A DNA stretch of 43,860 bases from Hondaea fermentalgiana (lineage: Eukaryota > Sar > Bigyra > Thraustochytrida > Thraustochytriidae): the NCBI GenBank assembly GCA_014084085.1, contig NPFB01000148.1:1-43860 (forward strand), written 5' to 3'. The first letter of the stretch is position 1, and each line of letters starts with the position of its first letter. A model generated the notes under the pieces. It worked only from the letters and a program-made list of their open reading frames with translations. It did not search any database and was not told the DNA's origin. This document shows positions 1-9,500 of the stretch, piece by piece. Both the position numbers and the translations under genes were made by a program.

Positions 1-1112
1 GGCGGGTTCTTCGCTCGCTCGCCCGCCCGCCTGTCCCAAGTTCAAAACTCAACAGCCGATCCGTGCCAATCCGCGCCAGCCCGCGCGAGCAGTCCGAGCA
101 GCTGCGGCGAGCGAGCTCTTGCTGTTGCCCTAGCGCGAGTGCAACGAAGCCGCGACGCAGACGCAGCAGCAGCACTGCTGCAGATGCGGGTGCGGGTGCG
201 GTTGCGGATGCGGATGCGGATGCGGCTGCAAGTGCAAATGCAAATGCAAAGGTGAATACAAAAAGCAAACTTTGCAAACTTTGCAAACCTCCTGGCTGAT
301 GTGTTGGTTGCTGTCGCTTCCGCACAGCACAGCGAGCTACTGCTAGCTTGCGAATCGCAGTCGGCTGGCTAGCCGACACGGCCCGCACCGGCCGGCTGGG
401 ACGCGTGCGGGGCGTGAGCGGCCACAGGGGAAGTAGGCCTGTAAGTTCGTAAGACGCGGAGGCCGCCGCGACGCGGCTGCGACACGACTCGCACTCGCCT
501 CCTTTCTCTCTCTACTCGCAGAAAGGAGCAAGCAAGCTCGGAGCCGAGACCAGGGCAACGATTCCAAGCAAACCTGGCTGCTCCGCTGCCTGCTGGCGCT
601 GCTGCTGCTGGCAGTGCGGGCTGGACGACGACTCCGATCGTTCCAAGCGCGAGTTTTTGAAACCCGGATTTTCAAAATCCCAAACCCGGACCGGCGCGGC
701 GCCGATTCAAACCGCCGAGGCCGATCTCCTTTTCGAGCAGGGGGACACGCGCGCCGGGTCCCCGAGCCGCGGCGGGCGGGAGGGCGGGAGGGCGGGAAGG
801 AGGGGGAAAGGCGCGGGCGGACGCGCCGCTTCTCGCGCGGACGCAGGGCGAAAGAGCGGGGCACACCGCAACGCGCCTGTGGCTGCTGCCGCTGTGCTTG
901 CTGTGCTTGCTGTGCTTGCTGTGCTTGCTGTGCTTGTGCTTACTGTGCTTGCTGCGCTTGCTGCGCTTGCTGTGCAGGTGCTGACGCGCCAACTCACAGT
1001 TGCTGGAGATTGGGATAGCTGGCCCGGTGGTGCTGCCGGGGAGCGCACTGCCTCTGCTGGGCAGGCTGCGTGCGACGCGCGGGCGAGCGAGCGAGCGAGC
1101 GAGACAGGGTGC

Positions 1113-1143
<31 letters not shown>

Positions 1144-1744
1144 TTGCTGGTCTGCTCGCAGCCGCGACGGGAGGGCCCGAGAAGACGGGCGACAGCGAGG
1201 CTTCCTTGTCGCCCGCCGCGCGCAGGCGCCTGGGGCTGAATTCCGAGGGCTTCTTGGCTGAATCGATCAAGCCCTTGGTCAATCAATCAATCAAGCAGTC
1301 AATCAATGCGAGGTCGCGCCGCGATGCAGCCCCGGGACCTAGCGAACGTGGGTGCTGGCTGTTGCCAAAGACCTTGATGAAGGACGAAGAGCGTGGCGCC
1401 ATGCATGCGTGCAAATGGTACAAACAACGGGACCCTTGCTCGCTCGGCCGGACCAAATGACCATGAAAAAATCCCTCCCTCGTTGGCAGTGTTCCGCGCC
1501 CAGTGATTCTCACCGATACCGTCAAAAGTGAAAGGCGGCAAGGTTTGTGGCAGCAAATCCCTATCCGGCAGCAGCGTGCGGTACAGCGAGACAGCGCCGG
1601 GTCGGCGTGGCGTGGCACGGCACGGCACCGCACGGCACGGCACCCCACGGCACGGCACGGTACAGCGTGGCAGGGCACGGCGTATCGCACCGCACAGAAC
1701 ACTTGGCGCGGCACAGAACCTGAAACTTTGTAAAAAAAAAAAAC
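1..1744. other. 5' spacer rich in short tandem repeats
   Basis: No convincing gene is visible here. The open frames on both strands are low-complexity Ala/Arg/Cys-rich translations of repeats. Visible repeats are a GCGGAT-type array near 187-230, TGCTTGC/TGCGCTTGC units at about 890-985, GAGC and TGCG arrays at about 1080-1145, AATC units near 1280-1305 and a GGCAC/GGCACC array at about 1605-1690. A run of about 13 A lies just before the ATG at 1745. It is probably promoter and 5' UTR of the downstream gene plus the flank of an unseen neighbour. Confidence 0.6.
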
Positions 1745-2557
1745 ATGGGCAAGACGTACCAGCCCCCTTTCGAGGAGAAGCAACGGCGCTGGGTCTCCAA
1801 ACAAAAGGTCTTCTTTGTGGCGTCTGCGCCACTGAGCCCTAGCAACCGCGTCAATGTCTCGCCCAAGTCGGCAGCCGAGTTTCGCTTCGTGGATGATTCC
1901 ACCGTCGGCTACGTCGATCTGACCGGGTCTGGATCCGAGACTGCCGCGCACATCATGGAAACCTCGCGCATCACCATCATGTTCGTGGCCTTTGAGGGCG
2001 CGCCCAAAATCATGCGCTTCTACGGACGGGCCGAGTTCGTCACACCCGAGGAGATCTTCCATGACCCGCGCCGCGCGCATTTGCGCGACATCTGGGGTCT
2101 TGACTCCACGGACGAGTGGGATGCCATGGTCACAGCGCGCAGCATCATCCTTCTCCACGTGGACCGCTATTCCGATTCTTGCGGATACTCCATTCCCATT
2201 TACAACTACGTCAAAGAGCGTACCACGCTCACCGATGCTAGCACGGGCCAAGACCTCGACGCGTACAGGAGCAAGGCCAACGCCTTCTCCATTGATGGTC
2301 TCAAGAGCTTCGCTCAAGTGCTTTATGATGATATTCCCCCCAAACGCATGGAGGAGAATGGCCTCTACATCGGCCCCGAAGATTGGAAGGGAGCCGCTCC
2401 TGGAGTCATCTCTCGTGTGCTCGGCCGCATGAGAGTCCGTCTGCTCATGCTTTGGGCCAGTGGTCTCAATGGTCGCCAACGTGATGCAGTCTTCTTCATG
2501 CTCGGCTGCTTCTTCGTGCACGCCGCTCGCCGGTCTCTTGCGCGCATCTCTGCCTAA
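1745..2557 (+). CDS. PNPOx-like FMN-binding split-barrel protein
   Basis: A 270-residue protein of the pyridoxamine 5'-phosphate oxidase-like flavin split-barrel superfamily. The N-terminal half has the usual order: a substrate/flavin strand segment (KQKVFFVASAPLS), then NVSPKSA, then YVDLTGSGSETAAH and ITIMFVAFEGAPKIMRFYG, as seen in uncharacterised members annotated as pyridoxamine phosphate oxidase family. Such proteins bind FMN or F420; no substrate can be assigned here. The C-terminal third is outside the barrel and ends in a short hydrophobic stretch (AVFFMLGCFFVHA) followed by basic residues, which could be a weak tail anchor. The ATG follows an A-rich run and sits in a good context (acATGG). 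The frame is uninterrupted and intronless. Family call is firm, function unknown. Confidence 0.85.
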   Translation: MGKTYQPPFEEKQRRWVSKQKVFFVASAPLSPSNRVNVSPKSAAEFRFVDDSTVGYVDLTGSGSETAAHIMETSRITIMFVAFEGAPKIMRFYGRAEFVTPEEIFHDPRRAHLRDIWGLDSTDEWDAMVTARSIILLHVDRYSDSCGYSIPIYNYVKERTTLTDASTGQDLDAYRSKANAFSIDGLKSFAQVLYDDIPPKRMEENGLYIGPEDWKGAAPGVISRVLGRMRVRLLMLWASGLNGRQRDAVFFMLGCFFVHAARRSLARISA

Positions 2558-3079
2558 ATCCCTTCTTTCTTTGCAACTCTTACATTTTATATGAAAATTG
2601 ATCAGTCTACTGCTGATGCTCAACTCAACTTGCTCATGAAACCCCAGTCCCGCAGGCGATGTCTGCTCCAGCAACCAAGTCCATCCAACATGTACTTCTT
2701 GAGTTGATGAGCCTCTATGCCCCAATTCATTTTACAACACTGATCAGCAAAAATCATTATTTACTTTGCCCGAGGCATCCGTAGTCCGGTCTTCTCGCCG
2801 ATCCTCGGCATCACCCCCCCCACCTCCACTAAAGTCTCGCATTCTGCGCAACGATACGGAACGTGCTCTCGCGAGGCGGCACGTGCAAAATTAATCAAAG
2901 GATAAAGGCCAGGCGGCTTCTCACGGTGGCGAAACGAAGTCGGCGAGGAACAAGGAAAAAATCGAAATATCTTCTTTTCCCGCCATGATGAGTCAGACGC
3001 TCTGCAGCAATTCTGAATCGAACGAAGAATCGCTGCCGAGCGTCCCGGGGGGAGCGACAAAGAGAACGAGCAAGGAAAG
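2558..3079. other. Spacer between two + strand genes
   Basis: This holds the 3' flank of the split-barrel gene and the promoter of the S49 peptidase. On the minus strand the frame from about 2940 down to 2761 encodes a stretch containing HVPYRCAECETLVEV that looks protein-like, but its only long start is TTG and no ATG or splice partner is evident, so it is not called. Confidence 0.4.
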
Positions 3080-3847
3080 ATGTTGCGGCGCCTTGCAGAG
3101 ACCTTCGCCCGGCGCTACGGAGGCCGCCAGGTCGCCATCGTGCGCATGAGCGGCACCATCGTCGAGCAGTCAGTGCAGCGGCCGAACCACATCAACCTGG
3201 AGCGCTACAACGTGTGCCTCACGTCCGCCTTTGCAAGCAATCCTCGTGCAGTTGCCTTGCAAATCAACTCACCAGGCGGGTCGCCCGTCCAGAGCTCGCT
3301 CATCGTGAAGCGGGTCCGCCAGCTCAAAGAAAAATACGGGAAAATCTACGATCGTGAAATCCCCGTTGTCGCATTCCTCGAAGACTCCGCGCTATCCGGA
3401 GGCTACTACCTGGCGTGCGCTGCGGACACAATCGTATGCGAAGAGTCGAGCCTTGTTGGTAGCATCGGCGTCATCGTCAGCTCCTTTGGACTCCAAGGCT
3501 TGGCCGATAAAGTGGGTCTCGAAAGACGCGTGTACACGGCAGGCTCCAACAAAAATCAACTCGATCCTTTTCTCCCCGAAGACCCCGCTCAAATTGAAAA
3601 GGTCAAGGCGACGCTCAACGGCATGCACGAAATCTTTATTGATGTCGTCAAGAAATCACGCAAAGATCGCCTCCGGGCACCTGACGATGAGCTCTTCAAT
3701 GGCGACTTTTTCCACGGCAAACGCGCTCAGGAACTTGGCCTTGCAGATGAAGTCTCTTCCTTACACGATTACTGCCAGCGCGAGTATGGAGACAAGGTTG
3801 GATTCCGCTTCTTTCGGCCTCGCACCGCCTTTCCCCAGCTTTTTTAG
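3080..3847 (+). CDS. S49 family serine peptidase (SohB/SppA-like)
   Basis: A 255-residue, single-domain member of peptidase family S49, the ClpP-like fold that uses a Ser-Lys dyad. The oxyanion region INSPGGS is at about 62-68. The nucleophile segment is SALSGGYYLACAAD with Ser106. The following GSIGVI segment is intact, and the Lys is likely Lys158 in AGSNKNQLDPF. These match the short SohB-type enzymes rather than the duplicated long SppA. Bacterial homologues clear signal peptides from membranes; the substrate here is unknown. No classical signal peptide is seen. The N-terminus (MLRRLAETFARRYGGR) is basic and amphipathic and could be an organelle presequence, which is an inference. The ATG is the first in frame and the catalytic core is complete. 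Confidence 0.9.
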   Translation: MLRRLAETFARRYGGRQVAIVRMSGTIVEQSVQRPNHINLERYNVCLTSAFASNPRAVALQINSPGGSPVQSSLIVKRVRQLKEKYGKIYDREIPVVAFLEDSALSGGYYLACAADTIVCEESSLVGSIGVIVSSFGLQGLADKVGLERRVYTAGSNKNQLDPFLPEDPAQIEKVKATLNGMHEIFIDVVKKSRKDRLRAPDDELFNGDFFHGKRAQELGLADEVSSLHDYCQREYGDKVGFRFFRPRTAFPQLF

Positions 3848-4277
3848 TCAAGAGAGCTCTCGTAGAGGAGCTCTCTGTTCATTCATGCATTTGTTTGCTC
3901 GTTCGTTTGTTTCGTCGGTCCATCGGTTGTTAACACACACACACACACTCCTCTTTTTAATTCCTCCCCTCCCCCCCCCCCCCCTCAAAAGCCCAGGAAC
4001 CGGGTCGTTGGTCTGCAAGTTGTCGCGTTTTGTGGGTTTAGTTTCCACCAAGGAAGAGAAATCTTATGTCGCTGTCTTTGAACAGCCTGGAGAAAACCTT
4101 GTTACTTCAAAAAATCTGTCCAAACGTATCGTCTTCTTCTTTCGTCTCTTCTTGCATCACGTCACGCGTCTTATTCACTGATCTCTGTGTCAGCGGCAAT
4201 CTTCATGGAAACAACAGAACAAAACCCCATCACCAGGCTCTTCAAATGTCGCACGCGAGCACGACGCGCAAATGCAC
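3848..4277. repeat. Convergent 3' flanks with CA and poly-C tracts
   Basis: Spacer between the S49 gene and the convergent sulfotransferase gene. It contains a CA repeat at about 3932-3947 and a C-rich homopolymer tract at about 3966-3985. A short inverted repeat (GAGAGCTCTC-type, about 3852-3876, AGAGCTC...GAGCTCT) lies just after the peptidase stop and could fold as a hairpin in the 3' UTR. No gene is seen. Confidence 0.45.
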
Positions 4278-5237
4278 TTACATGACCGAGCAATCTTGCT
4301 CACTCGGACTCATGGGCTCCTCCTCACTTTTACCCTCGACATTGTCTTTGGCGGGCTTTTTCTTCTTGATCGACTTGATTGTTTTGTCGCGACGCGGCTG
4401 ATCTGTACGACGCGGGCACTGTTCGTCCGGAGGGCCTTCGCCGTCATAATGAAAGAGTCGGAAGTCGCGCTCGTAAATGCGCGAAACCTTCATGACCAAC
4501 CACGGGTCGTGATAGTATAGCAAGTAGTCGATGTCTCCGCCATAAGGGCCTTCGCACAGCTGCGGCATTTTGCCTACATTGAGGCGCCGCCCCAAATTGC
4601 GAGTGTCAGCCGCTCCAGACTTGAGCATTTCTACACCTTCTTTGATGCGCTCCAACGCAAAAAGCGCGTCGACGAGAAGGTTGCCGTCTGCATCTGTGAG
4701 AAAGGTATACTGGGGACGGAATTGAACAGGGCAAAAGTTTTGTCCAATATTCGATCCCAGCACCGGCAGAGGCAGCGGCCACCGCGAGTCGTTGAGCGCG
4801 TCCTTGCAGTGAAGCTTGAACAGATAGTCCACCACGGCAGGAAAAGACCCCAGTTTGCGCACCAATTGCGAACCGATCACATCCTCCGCTGGTGCTGTTC
4901 CGTCGAGAGGTACTGTCCGGAGTGCCTCATATGCACTGACGAGCCGAGCCCACGGGTTGCGCACGCAGCCAATTCGATACATTTCCTGGAATCGCCCGTA
5001 GCTACAACGTGCCTCGATCTGTTCCGCAGCGAGAAATACGCGTGGGGGTAACTTGTCGCCGTCTTGGCCAAAAATTGCCGTCTGCAGCGAGGTTGAGCCT
5101 GCGCGAGGCACATGAATAAAGGCCACATCGCTGTCTTGGAAAATCTGCAGCCATTCTTCGATGCTCTCTTTCGAGTCATTCAGAACCCGTCGGCACTCGT
5201 CGCTCGACGACAAACCGATGCCCAATGAATTCATCAT
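4278..5237 (-). CDS. Sulfotransferase family protein with CaaX-like end
   Basis: A PAPS-dependent sulfotransferase of the carbohydrate/membrane type (Sulfotransfer_2-like). The 5'-phosphosulfate loop reads FIHVPRAGSTSL (about residues 40-51), where most relatives have Lys at the position occupied by Arg. The 3'-phosphate motif is CVRNPWARLVSAYE (about 91-104). A typical C-terminal core end, YERDFRLFHY, is present. After it comes a Lys/Arg-rich tail (RRTDQPRRDKTIKSIKKKK) and the last four residues are CSVM, a CaaX-like box. The longest frame reaches 5285 but begins at TTG; the first ATG pair is at 5237/5234, giving 319 residues and no signal anchor. A possible acceptor (CACAG, near 5305) means an upstream exon cannot be excluded. 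Family firm; sulfate acceptor unknown. Confidence 0.8.
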   Translation of the reverse strand: MMNSLGIGLSSSDECRRVLNDSKESIEEWLQIFQDSDVAFIHVPRAGSTSLQTAIFGQDGDKLPPRVFLAAEQIEARCSYGRFQEMYRIGCVRNPWARLVSAYEALRTVPLDGTAPAEDVIGSQLVRKLGSFPAVVDYLFKLHCKDALNDSRWPLPLPVLGSNIGQNFCPVQFRPQYTFLTDADGNLLVDALFALERIKEGVEMLKSGAADTRNLGRRLNVGKMPQLCEGPYGGDIDYLLYYHDPWLVMKVSRIYERDFRLFHYDGEGPPDEQCPRRTDQPRRDKTIKSIKKKKPAKDNVEGKSEEEPMSPSEQDCSVM

Positions 5238-5346
5238 TTTTTCCACTTGCCTCTCAAACAAGTTGTGTTGCTTGACGCGCAACAATGCAAAGTTTTCGAC
5301 GCTGTGCGTACTAGATATGTGTGCGTGTGCTTACGTATGTATATTT

Positions 5347-5373
5347 AGAGAGAGAGAGAGAGAGAGAGAGAGA
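5347..5373. repeat. (GA)n microsatellite
   Basis: An uninterrupted GA dinucleotide run of about 13 units lies in the upstream flank of the minus-strand sulfotransferase. On that gene's strand it is a CT tract, so it could serve as promoter or as a pyrimidine tract before the possible acceptor near 5305. Confidence 0.9.
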
Positions 5374-5724
5374 TGAAGATTGAGCCAAGCTGATTACAAC
5401 GATTCGCGTCTGAGCACCTCCTCGCGCACCTGGACAGCGAAGAGACGCCGAGAGCGCTTCGCAGCCTTGGGAGAAGCGCGTCCGTAGCGCACTCAGTGGC
5501 ATGCACAAGACGTTCTCGTCTCACCACGAGCGCCCTGCGCCTTGAAGTCCAAATGGCGCAGCTTTGGCTGCAAAAAGGGTCTGTCTGCCTGCCTGCCAGA
5601 CCTTTTGCCGGCGCAGACAGGCAGGCCAAAAGGCTCGTTGCCTTACTAGGACTCCACAAGCGTGTAAAGCGGTGGAGATTTTCATTCGCTCGAGCAGGCT
5701 CCTCTCTGCACAAGCAGGAACAAA

Positions 5725-6183
5725 AATGGACTCTACAAGTCCAGTTCATAGAATTGCCACACTTGTGTAAGTTTTTTTGCGCGTTTTCCTCATGTCGCAG
5801 GCTGTACAGTTGTCCAACTTCCTCCCGAGCAGCACATCTCAAGCTGAATGGACGCCGGCGCGGCGGGCTGCTGGTGAGCTAGCTCGTTTCGTAAGCGCGC
5901 TTGTGTATAAAGAAAGACTTTGCCAAGTGAACTTTAAGTTCAACTCAAGTTCCGTCCAGCCTCCAACGGCTCTGTGGTGCTCCTACACCCGCTGCCGCCC
6001 GCAGCCGCCTTTGCATCGCTGGTTGATCCTAATTTGGGTCGCAGCGCCGCTACACAAGGGTGTATACTGCTGCGGTGCGCGATGCGTATCGCCAACCCCG
6101 GCGATACTCCGTTCCATACCTTCGTCCTGTACGCGGTAGAGTTTCATGTTAGTGGGCACCAACTTGACTCGGGCCGTTCATAA
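5725..6183 (+). CDS. Possible small spliced gene, unrecognised
   Basis: A tentative joined gene. Exon 1 would start at ATG 5725 and end at a GTAAGT donor near 5767. A very short intron would end at CGCAG near 5801, followed by an exon to the GTGAGC donor near 5874. A third exon would start after ACTCAAG near 5950 and run to TAA at 6181-6183. The last exon encodes a plausible stretch (NGSVVLLHPLPPAAAFASL, then PGDTPFHTFVLYAVEFHVSG) of about 77 residues. I do not recognise a family. The first intron would be only about 34 bases, shorter than the firm introns elsewhere, so the model is weak. The rest of 5374-6511 shows no gene. Confidence 0.22.
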
Positions 6184-6511
6184 AGCAGGCTCGTTTCACC
6201 GGAGAAACCGTGGGCGCCGGATAATCTTCGAGCGTGGGAAAGGTTTTCCCGGCGTCCCCGCAAGCAGCCAGATCTTTGTGTCCGAGCTCAGGCAATGCAT
6301 GCATGAGATCGCCATTGGCAGAGCGACAAACGACGTCGCGCGCGCCGAGAAGACGGGCACCACCCTTTGCGAGCCAAGACCGCGTCGGTCCTCGCAGAGA
6401 TCGGGAAGTCAAGCGCGGCGGCGACGAAGACCTCGAAGGCAAGTCACTGTCTGGGCGTTTATCGAGCCGGGAAAAGTCCTCTTTTTCGCGTAGAGCACAA
6501 GCTGCACCAGG

Positions 6512-9500
6512 ATGCCCGACGGGGACGCCAAGGCCAGCCGCGTGGTCGGGTCTGTGGCGTTCGAGCGCCCGACGCAGGTCGAAGAGCATGTCGCGAGCGA
6601 TATGCTCATGGTGGAAGGCACGCGCTGCGCCATGCATTACAAGATCAAGTTCTATGCGCCTCCGGGGGACGGCGGCGGGGACGACGAGGCCCAGCAGCAA
6701 GTGCAAGCCGTTTGCAAGCAAGTCTTTGACGAGACCGAAGCCACCTTTAGTCTCTGGGTAGAAGACAGCGAGCTGAGCAAGATCAACAACATGAAGGAAG
6801 GCGAGACATGTTCGCTCTCGGGTCCCATGCAGACCGTCCTATATGCGGCCTCGGAAATGTACTCGCAGACCCGCGGCGCCTACGACCCTGCTTTTCGTCC
6901 GCTACTCGATCACTATGTCGCCGCTGCGCAAAAGCGTATTGCGCGCGAAGACTCCTCGACGGACCTTGCCAAGGAAGACAACGCTTCCAAAGAAGCTCCC
7001 AAGGACTGGGAACAAAAGCTTGGCGAGCGTGCCGTCTCGCTATGGCGCTCTCTCCTCGATCGAGGCTTCGGCGATCAAGGAGGCATTTCTCGTGCTGTGG
7101 AGCAGGTACGCGCCCATGCAAGCTGGCAAACTGGCTTTCAGCTCAGCGAGGACCAAAAGTCGCTCACCAAGATCCTGGGCGGTGCCCGTCTCGACCTCAA
7201 CGGCATCGCCAAAGGCTGGGCAATTGACGCAATCGTGGATCGCCTCAAGTCGAAAGGCTTTACAAGTGCATTTGTCGACTGGGCAGGGGACATCAAGGTT
7301 CTTGGCACCCATGCCGACGGCCGTCCTTGGACCGTGGCCGTCGCAGAGCCTCCGAGCCTTGGTCGCATCGAGGCCGCTGCGCGACGCCTCGTTGGTGATG
7401 GCGATCAGGTTTCCCTACATCTCGGTAGAGATTTGGATGCGAGTGCCCCCAATGAGGATTCTGAGGATGTAGAGACTTCTTACTTGGCAGTACTCGAACT
7501 GCGGCCTGGCCAGGCCGTGGCCACTTCGGGAGATTACGAGCAAGTCTTTCGACATCGGGGTCGCTTGTATTCTCACGTGCTCGACCCTCGCAAGGCCACC
7601 ATGTCCCTCATCAACGAAGAGAGTCTTGCGCAGACTACGGTGGTGTGCGGATCGGCCATGTACGCGGATGCTCTGGCTACAGCTTCTCTTGCTGTGCGAT
7701 CTCCACCCGAGGCGCGCGCGCTGCTTGATCCTTTCCGAACCGCGTTCCACAAGCCGCTTTCGGACTTTCTTCTTTACGCTCGGGCCGGGCCCCGGGTTGT
7801 CAAGCTCGCAGTGCCAGGCGTCGAGCGCAAGGAGAGCTTGCAGGCGCGCTGGCGCGAGCATGAACAAGCCAAGGTCGTTGTCGTTGGTGCAGGTCTGGCC
7901 GGATTCAGTGCCGCCATCGAGGCCGCCGACGCTGGTGCAAGTGTCGTGCTCCTTGAAAAGGAGGCCCGCACAGGAGGTAATTCGGCCAAGGCTACTTCGG
8001 GCATCAATGGCTGGGGCACCTCCACGCAGGCAGAGCTTGCTGTGGCCGATCGGGAGGCACTCTTTGAACGAGACACGCATCGCAGTGGCAAAGGTGGCAA
8101 CACGAACCAGAGCCTCGTGCGCACGCTCTCTACCAAGTCTGCTCCGGCCATCGCTTGGCTTAAGGAGCGCTTTCATGTACCTCTGACCGTTCTCAGTCAG
8201 CTTGGAGGTCACAGCACGAAGCGAACGCATCGCGCACCGCCCGATGAACATGGCAACCCGGTGCCCATCGGCTACCTTATTATGAAGACGCTGCGCGAAG
8301 CCGTAGAGGCCAATTACCAAGACAAGATTGAAATTAGGACGAGCTGTCGTGCCACCAAGCTCGAACAGCGTGATGGCCGAGTGTGCGGAGTTCACTACGA
8401 GCAGACATCCGAGTCTGGAAAAGAGGACTGTCTTATCGAGGGCGATGCTGTCATTCTCACGACGGGTGGCTTCGGATGCGACAAGAGCAACGACAGCCTT
8501 CTAAAACAACACCGTCCGGATCTCGAAGGTATCCCGACCACGAATGGTCCTTTTGCCACGGGCGATGGCGTGCGCATGGGCGTCGCACTCGGTGCCAACC
8601 TTATCGACATGGACAAGGTTCAGCTGCACCCGACCGGTTTCATTGATCCGAAAGATCCCGGAAACCCAACCAAATTTCTCGCCCCTGAAGCCATTCGCGG
8701 GTCCGGCGGCATTCTTGTCAACAGCCAAGGCCGGCGCTTTGTCGATGAGCTCAATCTGCGCAGCGTTGTGGCGGCTGCCATTCAAAAGAATTGCGACCCG
8801 TACAGGGACGGCGACTTTGTTGGACTTCCTTTTGCCTGGGTCATTCTATCACAGGAGGCGCAAGAGCTCTTTGGTCCGCCCACGCTTGGATTCTACAAAG
8901 ACCGTCTCGGACTTTTTGAGGCCTGTGACGACATTGACGCCTGTGCCGCGTGCATCGGTTGCGATCCTCAGGTACTCAAGGAAACAGTTGCAGCCTACGA
9001 GACTGCTCGAAGCGGGGGAATCTGCGAGCAGACGGGCAAAATGGTCTTCCCCTCGAATCTTACGCCCAACGACACCAAGCTGGTGCTTGCTCGCGTGACC
9101 CCGAGTATCCACTACACAATGGGTGGCCTCGACATCAATGCGAGTGGCGAGGTGCAAGTGCTCATTGCAGACTCTGTGATTGGTCATCATCGGCACATTC
9201 CTGGCCTGTTTGCCGCTGGCGAGGTGACTGGTGGCGTGCATGGCGCAAACCGTCTGGGCGGAAACAGTTTGCTCGAGTGCGTTGTTTTTGGTCGGATTGC
9301 CGGCGAGCGCGCCGCGACCATTCGGCAACCCAAGACTTCACTTTTCGTCGACAAGGCGCACGAGACCTCGGCCGGATGGGTTCCGTGTGTTTTGCGCGAG
9401 ACGCGCAATACCGACTTTAAGTACGGAAAGAACACCCGCGAAATTCGCTTCAATCTACACGGGTCCTTGCAAAGCTCAGGTCTCGAGGTGGGTCAGTACG

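Noticed and set aside
1283..2725. Minus-strand open frame of 480 codons opposite the split-barrel gene
   Set aside because: It is antisense to a gene with clear homology, and its far part translates the GGCAC repeat into Cys/Arg/Ala runs.
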